The notes below the pieces were generated by a model. It was not told the origin of the DNA, did not search any database, and saw nothing but the letters and a program-made list of their open reading frames with translations. Shown piece by piece: positions 8,620 through 17,661 of a stretch of DNA of 54,237 nt. Source of the stretch: a candidate division WS6 bacterium OLB21 (lineage in GTDB: Bacteria; Patescibacteriota; Dojkabacteria; B142; OLB20); contig JYPD01000010.1 of NCBI GenBank assembly GCA_001567305.1, forward strand, positions 1 through 54,237, written 5' to 3'. The stretch's first letter is position 1; each line of letters begins with the position of its first letter. The position numbers and the translations under genes are program-made.

Positions 8620-9210
8620 ATGAATCGTCCAATCTGGTGTATAAAATCCGATACATTATTTAGAAAAAACAAGTTCTTAGGTTTCAAAACCGATGACCCT
8701 GAAGACTATCTTGACCTAATAACCAATTATTCTGAATTCCGCGAAAGAGATCTTTTAGAAACTGATCCAAGTTATAAGCAGATTATTCCGCAGATAATCA
8801 TTAGGCATAAAAATAAATATCTTTTACATAAAATTGATTCCAAAGGTAACGAATCAAGACTACATAATTTGTGGCCAATATTTGTTGGCGGCCATGTAGA
8901 TCTTATCGATTCTGAGTCAGACAATATTGTTGAGGCCGCCATCAATCGAGAACTCGCAGAAGAGGTTACGATAAACGGCTCGATTACAACAAGAAAGTTT
9001 CTAGGTTTGATATACATCGAAAATGACAACCCCGTAAATCATGTGCATATCGGATTGGTTTACATTTACGATATCGACACATTCGATGTCGTTTCTAACG
9101 AAGAAGAAATTGCAGATATGCGCTTTGTAACCTTAAATTATTTGCAAAAAAATATTTCCCGATTAACCTATTGGTCAAGGGTTGTAGTTGAGTCGGGTAT
9201 TTTTGTCTAA
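8620..9210 (+). CDS. Nudix-family hydrolase next to dcd
   Basis: The 196-residue protein contains a modified Nudix box: G-G-H-V-D-L-I-D, an insertion of several acidic residues, then A-I-N-R-E-L-A-E-E-V. The R-E-x-x-E-E core that binds metal is intact. An N-terminal region of about 55 residues precedes the Nudix domain and contains W-C-I-K-S-D. Its position 7 bases after dcd suggests action on a deoxynucleotide, perhaps removing dUTP or a damaged nucleotide; this is inference from context. It differs clearly from the Nudix gene at 3234. Confidence 0.75.
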   Translation: MNRPIWCIKSDTLFRKNKFLGFKTDDPEDYLDLITNYSEFRERDLLETDPSYKQIIPQIIIRHKNKYLLHKIDSKGNESRLHNLWPIFVGGHVDLIDSESDNIVEAAINRELAEEVTINGSITTRKFLGLIYIENDNPVNHVHIGLVYIYDIDTFDVVSNEEEIADMRFVTLNYLQKNISRLTYWSRVVVESGIFV

Positions 9211-9229
9211 GAAAAATATACAAAAAGTG

Positions 9230-9258
9230 TTACTCTCTTCTTAATTTCCCGTTATACT
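9230..9258 (+). promoter_or_regulatory. Promoter of the zinc-ribbon gene
   Basis: TTACTC (9230-9235) and TATACT (9253-9258) are separated by 17 bases. They lie upstream of the small gene at 9287 in a 76-base spacer. Confidence 0.45.
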
Positions 9259-9286
9259 ATTTATAAATATAATAGTTATCTCCACT

Positions 9287-9475
9287 ATGCAAAGAAAATA
9301 TCAGCAAAGTTGGAGGGATCTCCAGGTTAAACTGGAGCGCCGGCTAGAAGATAGCAAGCAGAGAGCAAAAGGAAGCAGATGTCCTGATTGCATGAACAGG
9401 CTCTACTTTCTCGAAGGTGGATTTCTCTGCCCGGTGTGCGGATTTTCCGCAGAATCGGTTTATACCGACCTCTAA
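9287..9475 (+). CDS. Small zinc-ribbon protein, 62 aa
   Basis: A charged helical N terminus (about residues 1-30, rich in R, K, Q and E) is followed by a zinc ribbon made of C-P-D-C and C-P-V-C with 14 residues between the pairs. The protein probably binds nucleic acid or a protein partner, but no specific family is recognised. It has its own promoter-like sequence upstream and is convergent with tmk, with 51 bases between them. Codon use matches the neighbourhood, and the paired CxxC motifs argue that it is real despite its size. Confidence 0.6.
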   Translation: MQRKYQQSWRDLQVKLERRLEDSKQRAKGSRCPDCMNRLYFLEGGFLCPVCGFSAESVYTDL

Positions 9476-9526
9476 GCAAAGTGGTGACTATTTTTACTGG
9501 AAAGCAACTTGCACTTGCACCATTAG

Positions 9527-10192
9527 TTAAATAAGAATGTCGTTAAGGACAGTAATAATGTCTTGAGTAACTTGCTCTATTGTTTGATCGGCATCTATTA
9601 TCGTCCACTCTTGCTTAACTGCAACCTCTTTATAAGCTTTCGCAGCTTTACTTAAGTGATCTATACTGTCTTCGTGGATATCGCTTTTCTTCCCTTTTAA
9701 ATATGATCTGTAGCCCTTTTTTCCAACTCTTTTTTGTCCAACAGCCGGATCTAGATACAAAAGAATGGTTTTGTCTGGAACTGGGAGTTTAAGAATATCG
9801 TATTCCAAATCTAGAAGCCATTTAATGAACTTTTCTCTTTCGGTTTTGTTCTGGATCTTTCCGGCCTGATGACCGATATTTGATGAAGTATAACGATTAG
9901 CGATCACGATTTTATTTTCGCTCAAATACCTTCTAATCTTGGTTGCGGCGCTAAATCTGTCTATAGCAAAAAGGATGGATGCTTGGTAGGCGTCAATGTC
10001 TTCAAGCTTGCCGAGTCTGCCATTAAGATATTCTTCTACCATTGCTGCCCCGGGAGAGCCATATTGAGGAAAGTCCATTAATTCGACATCGAATTTACGA
10101 GTCAGAAGATGATCTTTAATAATTTTTGTTTGGGTAGCTTTTCCGCTTCCGTCTGTGCCATCAATAACTATGAATAATCCCTTATTCTTCAT
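9527..10192 (-). CDS. tmk: Thymidylate (dTMP) kinase
   Basis: The P-loop D-G-T-D-G-S-G-K lies near the N terminus, with the dTMP-binding F-P-Q-Y-G and the N-R-Y-T-S-S-N motif in place of the usual D-R-Y. At 221 residues the length is normal. It phosphorylates dTMP to dTDP with ATP, the step after thyA in dTTP synthesis, and lies in the same region as thyA, the dCMP deaminase gene and dcd. The product has the lysine- and glycine-rich lid region (G-K-K-G-Y-R-S-Y-L-K-G-K) expected between helices. Its start faces the dus gene, with divergent promoters in a 56-base spacer. Confidence 0.9.
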   Translation of the reverse strand: MKNKGLFIVIDGTDGSGKATQTKIIKDHLLTRKFDVELMDFPQYGSPGAAMVEEYLNGRLGKLEDIDAYQASILFAIDRFSAATKIRRYLSENKIVIANRYTSSNIGHQAGKIQNKTEREKFIKWLLDLEYDILKLPVPDKTILLYLDPAVGQKRVGKKGYRSYLKGKKSDIHEDSIDHLSKAAKAYKEVAVKQEWTIIDADQTIEQVTQDIITVLNDILI

Positions 10193-10221
10193 TTTATACT
10201 GGAGAAGATCTTAGATATAAT
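10193..10221 (+). promoter_or_regulatory. Promoter of dus
   Basis: TTTATA (10193-10198) and TATAAT (10216-10221) have a 17-base spacer. The dus ATG is 28 bases further on. Confidence 0.5.
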
Positions 10222-10248
10222 GATCAAGCTTAGTCAGTTATAGCACGA

Positions 10249-11347
10249 ATGAATTTTTGGCGACAACTTAAAAAACCAATAATTGGATTGTCTCCTATGG
10301 ATGGTGTTACAGATGCGCCATTTCGCTACATTGTGGCAAAATATTCCAAACCCGATGTAATCCTTACAGAATTTATCAATGTTCACGGAATTCATTATGG
10401 GGCAGAAAAAACTGTTTGTAGATTTCTTGTATCATGAGATTGAAAGACCAATAGTTGCTCAAATATACGGTAAAGAACCAGAGTATTTCTATACTGCAGC
10501 TCAGGTGGCTTGTGAACTGGGATTCGATGGCGTAGATATTAATATGGGTTGTCCTGCAAAGAATGTTGCCTCGAGCGGATCCGGAGCAGCCCTTATTAAA
10601 ACTCCGGACTTAGCTAGAGAAATAGTACTTATGACAAAAAAAGGTGTCACGGATTTTCTAGAAAAAGGATTTAATCCCGACTCGGCAAAACTTAAACGCA
10701 AAGTAGAAGAAACAAAAAACAAGTTATCTGAACTTGGAGTAAATTTCGGAGATAAAAACAAACAGATTCCTGTGTCAATTAAGACCAGAATTGGGTACGA
10801 TTCAGATATTACCGAGGAATGGATTGGTAATTTATTAAAGGTCTCTCCAGATGCCATTACTCTTCACGGAAGGACACTCAAACAACTTTATGGAGGAAGT
10901 GCCAATTGGGGGTCGATTGCTAGAGCCGTTGAACTCATCAAAAGGAATAATCTTGAGACCGGTCAGGAAACTATCGTTCTTGGGAATGGAGACATTAGTA
11001 GCAGAAATGAGGCTCTAACAAGAATTACAGAATCAAAGGCAGACGGAGCCTTGGTGGGCAGGGCGGTCTTTGGAAATCCAATGTTTTTCAAGGGCGAAAA
11101 TCTGAATAACAAAATTGAGGCGTTTAAGATTGCTCTTGAGCATTCTTATTTACAGGAAAAAGTTAAAGGTAAAGATTCTTTTGTGCAGATGCGAAAACAT
11201 CTTGCTTGGTATGTTAAAGGATTTGCTGGTGCTGCTTCACTTCGCGCCAGTTTAGTCAGAACTTCAAGCGCAGAGGAAGTGAAGCAGATACTAACTGAAG
11301 AATTAAATAATTCAGAAGGCATTGACAATTCAATTTTGACTGAATAA
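10249..11347 (+). CDS. dus: tRNA-dihydrouridine synthase (frameshifted)
   Basis: FMN-dependent enzyme that reduces uridines in the D-loop of tRNA. The N terminus contains L-S-P-M-D-G-V-T-D, typical of Dus. Later come D-I-N-M-G-C-P-A with the catalytic cysteine, K-T-R-I-G, the H-G-R-T substrate motif and G-N-G-D-I near the FMN phosphate site. The frame changes at the A6 run near 10408: the first part reads through H-Y-G-A-E-K and the second resumes with L-F-V-D-F-L-Y-H-E. This is most likely a sequencing indel. A long charged segment between K-T-P-D-L and K-T-R-I-G is an insertion relative to short Dus proteins. It is followed by a small acidic gene. Confidence 0.85.
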
Positions 11348-11373
11348 TCTTATAAACAATTAATGAATATGCA

Positions 11374-11523
11374 ATGAATGACCCTTATGATGATGATGAA
11401 ACTACAGTACCTTCATACTACGGAAACGAAGATGCAGATGTAGACGAAGATGCTTTAGATAGTCTGGCTGACGAATTTCAAGTCGAAGACGACGAAGAAT
11501 TTAGTTCTGAGCAATCTGAATAA
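11374..11523 (+). CDS. Small acidic protein, 49 aa
   Basis: An ATG-initiated frame ends TAA at 11521-11523. The product is extremely acidic, with runs of D and E (D-D-D-E, D-V-D-E-D, E-D-D-E-E) and no hydrophobic segment, so it is probably disordered. Spacers of 26 and 21 bases separate it from dus and the YibE/F-like gene, and all three run in the same direction. No family is recognised. The regular codon pattern and its fit in the spacer support it being real, but it could also be chance. Confidence 0.5.
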   Translation: MNDPYDDDETTVPSYYGNEDADVDEDALDSLADEFQVEDDEEFSSEQSE

Positions 11524-11544
11524 ATTCTCAATAATAGAAAATAG

Positions 11545-12657
11545 ATGACAAGTTCACAAAAACTGTTTTCTCTGCAAACTATCGGTCTGATAGTATTTGT
11601 GCTTATAGTCATTTTGGTATCAGCTCTTGGTGCAACTTATAGGGAACAAAGCCAAGATATCTATAGTGCAACTGTCGTGCGAGTGCTTGATCTTGTTCAA
11701 GAAGGGGGAATCTATTATCAGAATGTCGAGGCAAAGATTGATGATTCCGGAAAATTAATCAGTTTGCGTATCCAGGTTCGTGACTTAAATTTAGAAGAAA
11801 TAAATAGCGGAGACAATATTTATGTCAGAGACGCACAGACTTCCATCAGCGATATCTATAGCTTTGCCGGACATAGGCGCAGCAATATTCTTTTTTGGGT
11901 AAGCATCGTTTTTTTTGCAGTAATGTCAGTAATACTTGGTAAGGAGGGCTTCAAGTATATTGTCCCAACAATGCTCACATTTCTGCTTGTGTTTTCAGGG
12001 ATACTAGAAGCACTATTTAGTATTAGCAATCTCTATGTAATTGCCTTGTTGATATTGGGTCTTCTCGCCTTTATTAGCATGCTGATTCAAGTTCGTAATG
12101 TGCGTATTGCCATTACTGTTGCAATCTCACAAATGATTACGCTGTTCTTAATCCTTCTGATTAATGTAATGCTCTTTAAAACGACATTTATGACAGAACT
12201 ATTTTATACCAATGTGACTCTTATTTCATCGCAGGTTCGTCTTATAGAGTTCTGGAATCTTATAAATGTTGCAGTTCTGTTTATTGCTTTCGGTGCAACA
12301 ATTAATACGACATTAGATGTAGCCCAGAGCATTGTAAAAAAGAAAAGAACTTATCCAAAAACTTCAACAATTAACCTTATTCGAGAAGGCACAGTTCATA
12401 ATCAACTTGCTGTAGGTCGAGTTGTAAACAGCTTCTTTTTCGTTTTTCTAGGAGTCACACTATCTTCGATTGTATTGTCTTCAGGCTCTGGGTTACCGTT
12501 TTGGGAGGATCCCTATGTGGTTCAAGGTGTTCTTTGGTTCATGGGGGCATCACTTGCTGCTCTATTAGTAGGCCCCATAACTGCCTTGATCACTGCGATT
12601 TCTTTAAGTCAGGGCGAGAGTCCTATTCAGTTAGCACTTCGAGAAGGTAAAAACTAG
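11545..12657 (+). CDS. YibE/F-like membrane protein
   Basis: A 370-residue integral membrane protein. One N-terminal helix (about residues 11-30) is followed by an extracytoplasmic beta-rich domain (about 38-108) and then some seven hydrophobic helices. The order and the motif G-A-T-I-N-T-T-L-D-V-A (about residue 250) resemble the YibE/F family, in which a D-V-A-M-S segment occurs at that point. The molecular function of that family is not established. The gene follows the small acidic gene by 21 bases and precedes the tig promoter. The assignment rests on topology and one motif. Confidence 0.6.
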   Translation: MTSSQKLFSLQTIGLIVFVLIVILVSALGATYREQSQDIYSATVVRVLDLVQEGGIYYQNVEAKIDDSGKLISLRIQVRDLNLEEINSGDNIYVRDAQTSISDIYSFAGHRRSNILFWVSIVFFAVMSVILGKEGFKYIVPTMLTFLLVFSGILEALFSISNLYVIALLILGLLAFISMLIQVRNVRIAITVAISQMITLFLILLINVMLFKTTFMTELFYTNVTLISSQVRLIEFWNLINVAVLFIAFGATINTTLDVAQSIVKKKRTYPKTSTINLIREGTVHNQLAVGRVVNSFFFVFLGVTLSSIVLSSGSGLPFWEDPYVVQGVLWFMGASLAALLVGPITALITAISLSQGESPIQLALREGKN

Positions 12658-12674
12658 AAAATCCCTTTATAATT

Positions 12675-12703
12675 TTGGAAGGCTGTCTTAAATGAGTTAT
12701 AAT
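12675..12703 (+). promoter_or_regulatory. Promoter of tig
   Basis: TTGGAA (12675-12680), a 17-base spacer and TATAAT (12698-12703). The tig ATG is 22 bases after the -10, giving a very short leader with no Shine-Dalgarno sequence. Confidence 0.6.
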
Positions 12704-12725
12704 TCAGCGTCTTAATAATAATAAA

Positions 12726-13799
12726 ATGTCAAAAGGCTATACATACAAAGTTAATCGTCAAAAAAACGGAGAGGTTGAATTAGTTATCCAGGTAGATAAG
12801 AGTAAGTTCAACGAAGAAAAGGCAAATACATTTAAACGAATGTCTACAGAAGTATCTTTGCCAGGTTTTAGAAAAGGAAAGGGTCCTCAAAATCTACTTG
12901 AAGCAAAACTAGGAACTAGATTATACGAAGAAACCCTAAACAGGATTGTACCAAGTGTTTCTGTAAGTATTCTCGAAGAAGAAAACTTAAATCCAATTAC
13001 GCAGCTAAACTACACAGTAAAAAAGGTGTCTGAAGACGAAGGTATTGAATACACAGCAACATTTATTGATTTTCCCGAATTTAAGCTTGGAGATTTTTCC
13101 AAAATCAAATTACTTGAAGAAGAAGTTACGGTCTCAGATGAAGAGCTTGCAAATTCAATACAACGCCTTTTTCAAATAAATCACCAACAAAAAAGGATAA
13201 GAAAGAAGATAAGAAAAGAGGGTAAAGAAGAAAAGAAAGAGACTGATAAGTTCGAAGTCACAGACGAATCCGTCAAAGATCTAGGCATGGGACTAAACAC
13301 TGTTGCAGAACTTCAGAAAGAGCTTAAAGAAAGGTTATTGGTCGACAAGAAACGAGCTTTTGAAAACAAAAAGTACGGAAAAATGATAGACGATGCCATC
13401 AAGGCATCAAAAATTTCAGTTCCGGAAGCACTAATTGATCAAGAGGTTAAAGCCAGAATGGCAGATTATCAAAAACAAGTCGAAGACCTAGGACTTAAAC
13501 TTGAAGACTTTCTTAAATCTCAAAATACTTCAACCGAAGAAATGGAAAAGGGCTGGAGAGAAGAAGTTAGAACTAGGGTTGCCCAAGAGCTTCTTTTCGT
13601 GAAAATTTCCAAAGAAAATAATTTGAAAGTGTCTTCCTTAGAAGTAGAATCAGAGATCAATGCCATTATCGATCCGGAAATGAAGAAAGAATACGACAAC
13701 GACAGAGGCAGAAGATATATTTCGGCAGTAATTCTGCAGCAAAAATCTGCGTTATGGTTACGCGAACAGATCGAAGGCAAAAAGAAGGAGTCAAAATAA
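12726..13799 (+). CDS. tig: Trigger factor without PPIase domain
   Basis: Ribosome-associated chaperone. The N-terminal domain carries the ribosome-docking motif G-F-R-K-G-K-G-P near residue 47. After L-G-D-F-S-K-I-K-L, the FKBP-type prolyl isomerase domain of E. coli trigger factor (roughly 100 residues) is absent. A charged linker stands in its place (about residues 145-185, rich in K, E and R). The helical C-terminal arms follow. Length is 357 residues against 432 in E. coli, consistent with loss of one domain. It should still bind nascent chains at the exit tunnel. It is followed by recF after 47 bases. Confidence 0.88.
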   Translation: MSKGYTYKVNRQKNGEVELVIQVDKSKFNEEKANTFKRMSTEVSLPGFRKGKGPQNLLEAKLGTRLYEETLNRIVPSVSVSILEEENLNPITQLNYTVKKVSEDEGIEYTATFIDFPEFKLGDFSKIKLLEEEVTVSDEELANSIQRLFQINHQQKRIRKKIRKEGKEEKKETDKFEVTDESVKDLGMGLNTVAELQKELKERLLVDKKRAFENKKYGKMIDDAIKASKISVPEALIDQEVKARMADYQKQVEDLGLKLEDFLKSQNTSTEEMEKGWREEVRTRVAQELLFVKISKENNLKVSSLEVESEINAIIDPEMKKEYDNDRGRRYISAVILQQKSALWLREQIEGKKKESK

Positions 13800-13846
13800 G
13801 TAACAATATGCCGGCGTGCTAGAATAAGTCCGAAGTATATTGCAAA

Positions 13847-14938
13847 TTGATCGAGTCCATAACATTACAAAATTTCCGAAATTTACAGGGTAATTATCTT
13901 CCTACCACCGGTATAAATCTTATCGTGGCCAGAAACGGTGCCGGCAAAAGCAATTTCTTAGATGCTATTTACCATTTAAGTCGGGGAAAATCCTTTCGAA
14001 CAATAGCAGAAGGCAATGCCATTAATTGGGACTCCAGTCTGCCTTTTGCCAGAATCGAATCTCATATATCAGGAAGTAAAAAATTAGCATTGATTTTGAG
14101 TCAATTAGAAGGTCAAAATCGTAAGCGTTTTGAAGTCGACGGCTCTCCAAAAAAAAGGTTGACCTTTGTTTCCAATATTATAACTGTCTTATTTGCCCCA
14201 CAAGACTTAGATATTGTCAGTGGTTCTCCGGATATAAGACGGGCAGAGATTGATGATTTTCTCAGTCAGTCGAGTAAGGTCTACGAAGAAAATTTGCGCG
14301 AGTATAAGCAAGTTATCGTAAGAAGAAATAAGCTCCTGCAAAGAATTGCAGAACGAAAAGCCAACGAGAAGGAATTAAAGTTCTGGGATGAGAAACTGGT
14401 TGAATCTGGAACTGGATTAATCAAGATGCGTTACGATACATTAAACAGATTTGCCCCATCTGTAATTAAGTATTCCAACGATCTGTTTGCAGGAGAAATC
14501 GGGAATCTTAGGATTGAGTATTTAAGTCGTTTTGCTGACTCACCTGAAGCCGATAACATCGCAGATGAATTTCTTAGTACTATCATAAAAGGAAGGGTAA
14601 AAGAACTTGCGGCAGGCAGAACATTATATGGTCCCCACCGCGATGACTTAAACATTGTTTTTGACAATAGACCAATTCGAATATTTGGATCTCGTGGGCA
14701 ACAAAGGATTGCGGCACTGATCATTAAGTTTGCTATGCTTAAATACCTTTCGGAGAATAATCAACAAAGCCCAATCCTATTGCTGGACGATATTATGAGT
14801 GAACTAGATCCCAAGCATCGACATAACCTAGAGGAGTTCATTCAGGAGCTTGGCACACAATGTTTTATTACAGGAACAGATGAGTCTCAATTTAGCAGGA
14901 ACTTTATGGGAAAGAATAACAACCTTCGGTTACAGTAA
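13847..14938 (+). CDS. recF: DNA replication and repair ATPase RecF
   Basis: SMC-like ABC ATPase. The N terminus (S-I-T-L-Q-N-F-R-N) and Walker A (A-R-N-G-A-G-K-S-N) are typical of RecF. The central region carries G-P-H-R-D-D, and the signature segment S-R-G-Q-Q-R and Walker B L-L-L-D-D-I-M-S-E-L-D follow. It helps load RecA at single-strand gaps together with RecO and RecR. The start is TTG at 13847, placed at the family's N terminus. The 363-residue length is normal. Usually recF lies near dnaA/dnaN; here it follows tig. Its end overlaps the convergent zinc-ribbon gene by 9 bases. Confidence 0.92.
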   Translation: MIESITLQNFRNLQGNYLPTTGINLIVARNGAGKSNFLDAIYHLSRGKSFRTIAEGNAINWDSSLPFARIESHISGSKKLALILSQLEGQNRKRFEVDGSPKKRLTFVSNIITVLFAPQDLDIVSGSPDIRRAEIDDFLSQSSKVYEENLREYKQVIVRRNKLLQRIAERKANEKELKFWDEKLVESGTGLIKMRYDTLNRFAPSVIKYSNDLFAGEIGNLRIEYLSRFADSPEADNIADEFLSTIIKGRVKELAAGRTLYGPHRDDLNIVFDNRPIRIFGSRGQQRIAALIIKFAMLKYLSENNQQSPILLLDDIMSELDPKHRHNLEEFIQELGTQCFITGTDESQFSRNFMGKNNNLRLQ

Positions 14939-15247
14939 TAAATCTCTGATTGCTTTTTGGTCAAATTCGGCATCAATTTCGTTGTATGTATCGATAGCTT
15001 CGTTTTGAGTAACGGGATCCTTTCCGGCGAATAGCTGTATTTCTTCTGAACCGCGCAGGTCAATATTGATTGGGGTTCTTTGCGAACCAACCATACCGTT
15101 AAGAGGGTTCATAACATTAAGCATGTAGGCATTACCGCAAACATGACACTTAAGATGAAGAACAGTATTTACAGCAGAGCTGCGAACTATTCTGAAATCG
15201 TCTTCTGCATATTTGGAACCACAATTATCACAAATGTTTAGGGGCAA
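14930..15247 (-). CDS. Zinc-ribbon protein, 105 aa
   Basis: One pair of cysteines near the N terminus (C-D-N-C) and a second at about residue 34 (C-H-V-C) form a predicted zinc ribbon. The rest is polar, with an acidic C terminus. It lies 93 bases downstream of sufU on the same strand and may be the last gene of the Fe-S cluster transcript. I recognise no named family; small zinc-ribbon proteins are common in CPR genomes. A role in metal or nucleic acid binding is inference only. Its 3' end overlaps recF by 9 bases on the opposite strand. Confidence 0.5.
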   Translation of the reverse strand: MPLNICDNCGSKYAEDDFRIVRSSAVNTVLHLKCHVCGNAYMLNVMNPLNGMVGSQRTPINIDLRGSEEIQLFAGKDPVTQNEAIDTYNEIDAEFDQKAIRDLLL

Positions 15248-15340
15248 CAGCCAAAAGATTTTTTATGAGGTTTTTTGAATCTGCTTTATTGTGCATTGTT
15301 TACTAAGTATAGCTTTATCTAGAAAGATTGGTCAACAACA

Positions 15341-15712
15341 CTAATTATTTTTCTTGATTAATAGAGCCTTCTCTAAAGCATCTATGCTAAGGGCTGCACA
15401 TTTGCTTCGAGAAGCGGTTAATTCAACTTGCAGAAGCTGCATCAAATCATCTAGCTTAAAATCTTCTGCCTCTTTAATTGTTCTGCCTTGCAGCCATTCT
15501 GTCATTATTGAAGCACTAGCTATTGCTATGGCACAACCTTCTCCGGTAAAACCAGCTTCAGTTATTATATCTCCATTCCGTTTAAGGAATAGTTTTAAAG
15601 TGTCTCCGCAGCTAAGGTTTTCTGCTTCAATGATAACATCTGCGTCAATAACTTCTCCGTAATTTCTCGGATTTTGATAATGGTCAAGTAAGAATTCCCG
15701 ATAAATATCCAT
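15341..15712 (-). CDS. sufU: Fe-S cluster scaffold/sulfur acceptor SufU
   Basis: IscU/SufU-type protein of 123 residues. It has D-H-Y-x-N-P-R-N near the N terminus and the three conserved cysteines in S-C-G-D, E-G-C-A-I-A and S-R-S-K-C-A. The gap between the second and third cysteine (about 40 residues) is longer than in IscU and typical of SufU. SufU takes persulfide sulfur from SufS, whose gene ends 37 bases upstream on the same strand. No housekeeping IscU is in this window. Confidence 0.9.
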   Translation of the reverse strand: MDIYREFLLDHYQNPRNYGEVIDADVIIEAENLSCGDTLKLFLKRNGDIITEAGFTGEGCAIAIASASIMTEWLQGRTIKEAEDFKLDDLMQLLQVELTASRSKCAALSIDALEKALLIKKNN

Positions 15713-15749
15713 AAATCAATATCTTGCAGATGTATTCTATCACGAAAAG

Positions 15750-16967
15750 CTATTTTCTAAATTTTTTTATGGACTCAACGAGCGTCGCTGCAAGTTTGTC
15801 GATATCTTGGTAGTCGTTGTAGAGGTAAATTGAGGCTCTAACAGTAGCAGAAGTTTTTAATACATCTCGCAATAATATTTGATTGCAATGATGTCCTGCA
15901 CGGACTGCGATGTTCCTTTCTGCTAACAGTTGGGCAATATCATGTGCATGGACTTTATCAACATTAAAACTTACAACTCCACCTCGATCCTGTGAAGATT
16001 CGGGCCCCAAGATGCTAACTCCTTCGATGCTGATTAATTTTGCGATCAAATAGCTTGTGAGTTCTTCTTCGTGGGCAACAACCTTATGCATGCCAATTTT
16101 TTGCAGGTATCGGATAGCTTCTGCCAGAGCAATAGCACCTGCAATATTTGGAGTTCCTGCCTCGTGTTTGGCTGGAATATCTGCCCAGGAGCTTTGCAGG
16201 TAATCCACCTTGTTGATCATGCCACCGCCAACAATTGCAGGATTCATCTTTCTAAGCAGTTCAGATTTTCCATATAAAACACCTATCCCCGTAGGACCGA
16301 GCATTTTGTGTCCAGACAGGGCATAAAAATCCACATCGAGTTTGTGTAAATCAAGCTGATAATGAGGAGCGTATTGAGCTCCATCAACAATTATTATTGT
16401 TTCGGGGGACAAGAGCCTGACAAGTTTTACAACAGTTGCAATAGGTGTGATTGTCCCTAGTACATTGCTCATATGAGTAAGGGCAAGTGCTCGAACATTG
16501 CCTTGTTTAAGTTTTGCTTCTAGTTCTTCTAGGTCAAGTTGATAATTGTCGTCAAGCCCAAGATAGTCAATTTTGATGTTGTTGTTAACTGAAGCCTGTT
16601 GAATTGGTAGCATGCTGGCATGATGCTCCATTTTACTTGTTAAAAGAACATTTTCTTCACCTGCAATGATTAAATCAGGTATCAGGCTTAAAGATACATA
16701 ATTCAGGCCAGCAGTTGTGCCGGAGGTGAAAATAATTTCTTCAGGGCTTACTCCGAAATGTTTGGCAACAATAATTCTTGCTTCTTCGTATTTAGCTGTG
16801 GCTTGTTCAGAAAGAGAATATAATCCACGATGAACATTTGCATTTTCGAATGTATAGAAATTTGTAAGCGAGTCAATGACTACCTGCGGCTTTTGCGATG
16901 TAGCAGCGGAATCTAAATAGACTAATTCATTATGAAAATTTAGTATTGGAAAATCCTCCTTATTCAT
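15750..16967 (-). CDS. sufS: Cysteine desulfurase SufS
   Basis: PLP-dependent class V aminotransferase fold, 405 residues. The PLP-binding lysine lies in S-G-H-K-M-L-G-P-T-G, the H-H-A-S-M region stacks on PLP, and D-G-A-Q supplies the aspartate. The catalytic cysteine that carries persulfide lies in R-A-G-H-H-C-N-Q near residue 360. It converts cysteine to alanine and passes sulfur to SufU, encoded just downstream. Its ATG overlaps the end of the methyltransferase gene by 8 bases, so the two are probably coupled. No frameshift is seen. Confidence 0.95.
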   Translation of the reverse strand: MNKEDFPILNFHNELVYLDSAATSQKPQVVIDSLTNFYTFENANVHRGLYSLSEQATAKYEEARIIVAKHFGVSPEEIIFTSGTTAGLNYVSLSLIPDLIIAGEENVLLTSKMEHHASMLPIQQASVNNNIKIDYLGLDDNYQLDLEELEAKLKQGNVRALALTHMSNVLGTITPIATVVKLVRLLSPETIIIVDGAQYAPHYQLDLHKLDVDFYALSGHKMLGPTGIGVLYGKSELLRKMNPAIVGGGMINKVDYLQSSWADIPAKHEAGTPNIAGAIALAEAIRYLQKIGMHKVVAHEEELTSYLIAKLISIEGVSILGPESSQDRGGVVSFNVDKVHAHDIAQLLAERNIAVRAGHHCNQILLRDVLKTSATVRASIYLYNDYQDIDKLAATLVESIKKFRK

Positions 16968-17640
16968 TTTCTTCTCTTTTTCTTATTGTACATGAATATA
17001 CTCCTCTGTCGTCTGTCTTAAAGAAATTTATTAGCTCTGCTGCAGATGGTAAAACATCTCTAAGTCTAAAGGGATTATATCTTTTTAAATCAGGAGTCCT
17101 GGCATAAAATACTAAATCAAGATACATACTTAGATTGAACAAGGAGTCGTCTGCATACCTATGAGAACTTCTTGCCCCGCGAAAATAGCCTCCATCATAC
17201 AGAGTGAACATTAGCTGTCCGTATGGTCGTATCACCCTTATAGCTTCTGAGACTCCTCTGCAAACATCTTCTTTGTCTCTTGCATAACAGGCAAGAGCAT
17301 AGGTTGACATGGCGAGATCAAAAGAATCGTTTGCAAATGGTAGGTGAGTGAAATCTGCTACAATCAATTTGTTCGGATTAGATTTCTCGGGAGAAAGGTC
17401 AAGATTGAATACTTGCAAACCACGATGAATTTGATCCAGTTCGGTTGAGAATCTGCCTGTTCCTGCGCCAAGATCGAGAATGTTCTCGAATCCATAGGCA
17501 TGGATATATTTTACAAATTCTCTGGGGGTTGGAAAGCCATGCAAACTACAAACAACGCTCGCACTTCTTTCACGATTGATTCTTTTGGCAGATGCCATTA
17601 TTCTTCTGTATTCGTCATCAGATAGCCTCTGTTCTATCAT
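16960..17640 (-). CDS. Class I SAM-dependent methyltransferase
   Basis: The SAM-binding motif I, L-D-L-G-A-G-T-G-R-F, is near residue 57. Motif II-like L-D-L-S and the downstream F-D-L-A-M-S-T-Y-A-L and R-P-Y-G-Q-L elements complete the Rossmann methyltransferase fold of the Methyltransf_11/UbiE-like type. The substrate is unknown. It lies between the PP2C-like gene and sufS on the same strand and overlaps sufS by 8 bases, so it is probably co-expressed with the Fe-S genes. Whether it has any role in that pathway is not known. Confidence 0.8.
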   Translation of the reverse strand: MIEQRLSDDEYRRIMASAKRINRERSASVVCSLHGFPTPREFVKYIHAYGFENILDLGAGTGRFSTELDQIHRGLQVFNLDLSPEKSNPNKLIVADFTHLPFANDSFDLAMSTYALACYARDKEDVCRGVSEAIRVIRPYGQLMFTLYDGGYFRGARSSHRYADDSLFNLSMYLDLVFYARTPDLKRYNPFRLRDVLPSAAELINFFKTDDRGVYSCTIRKREENE

Positions 17641-17661
17641 TCTCGAATAGTAATCCCGGGA

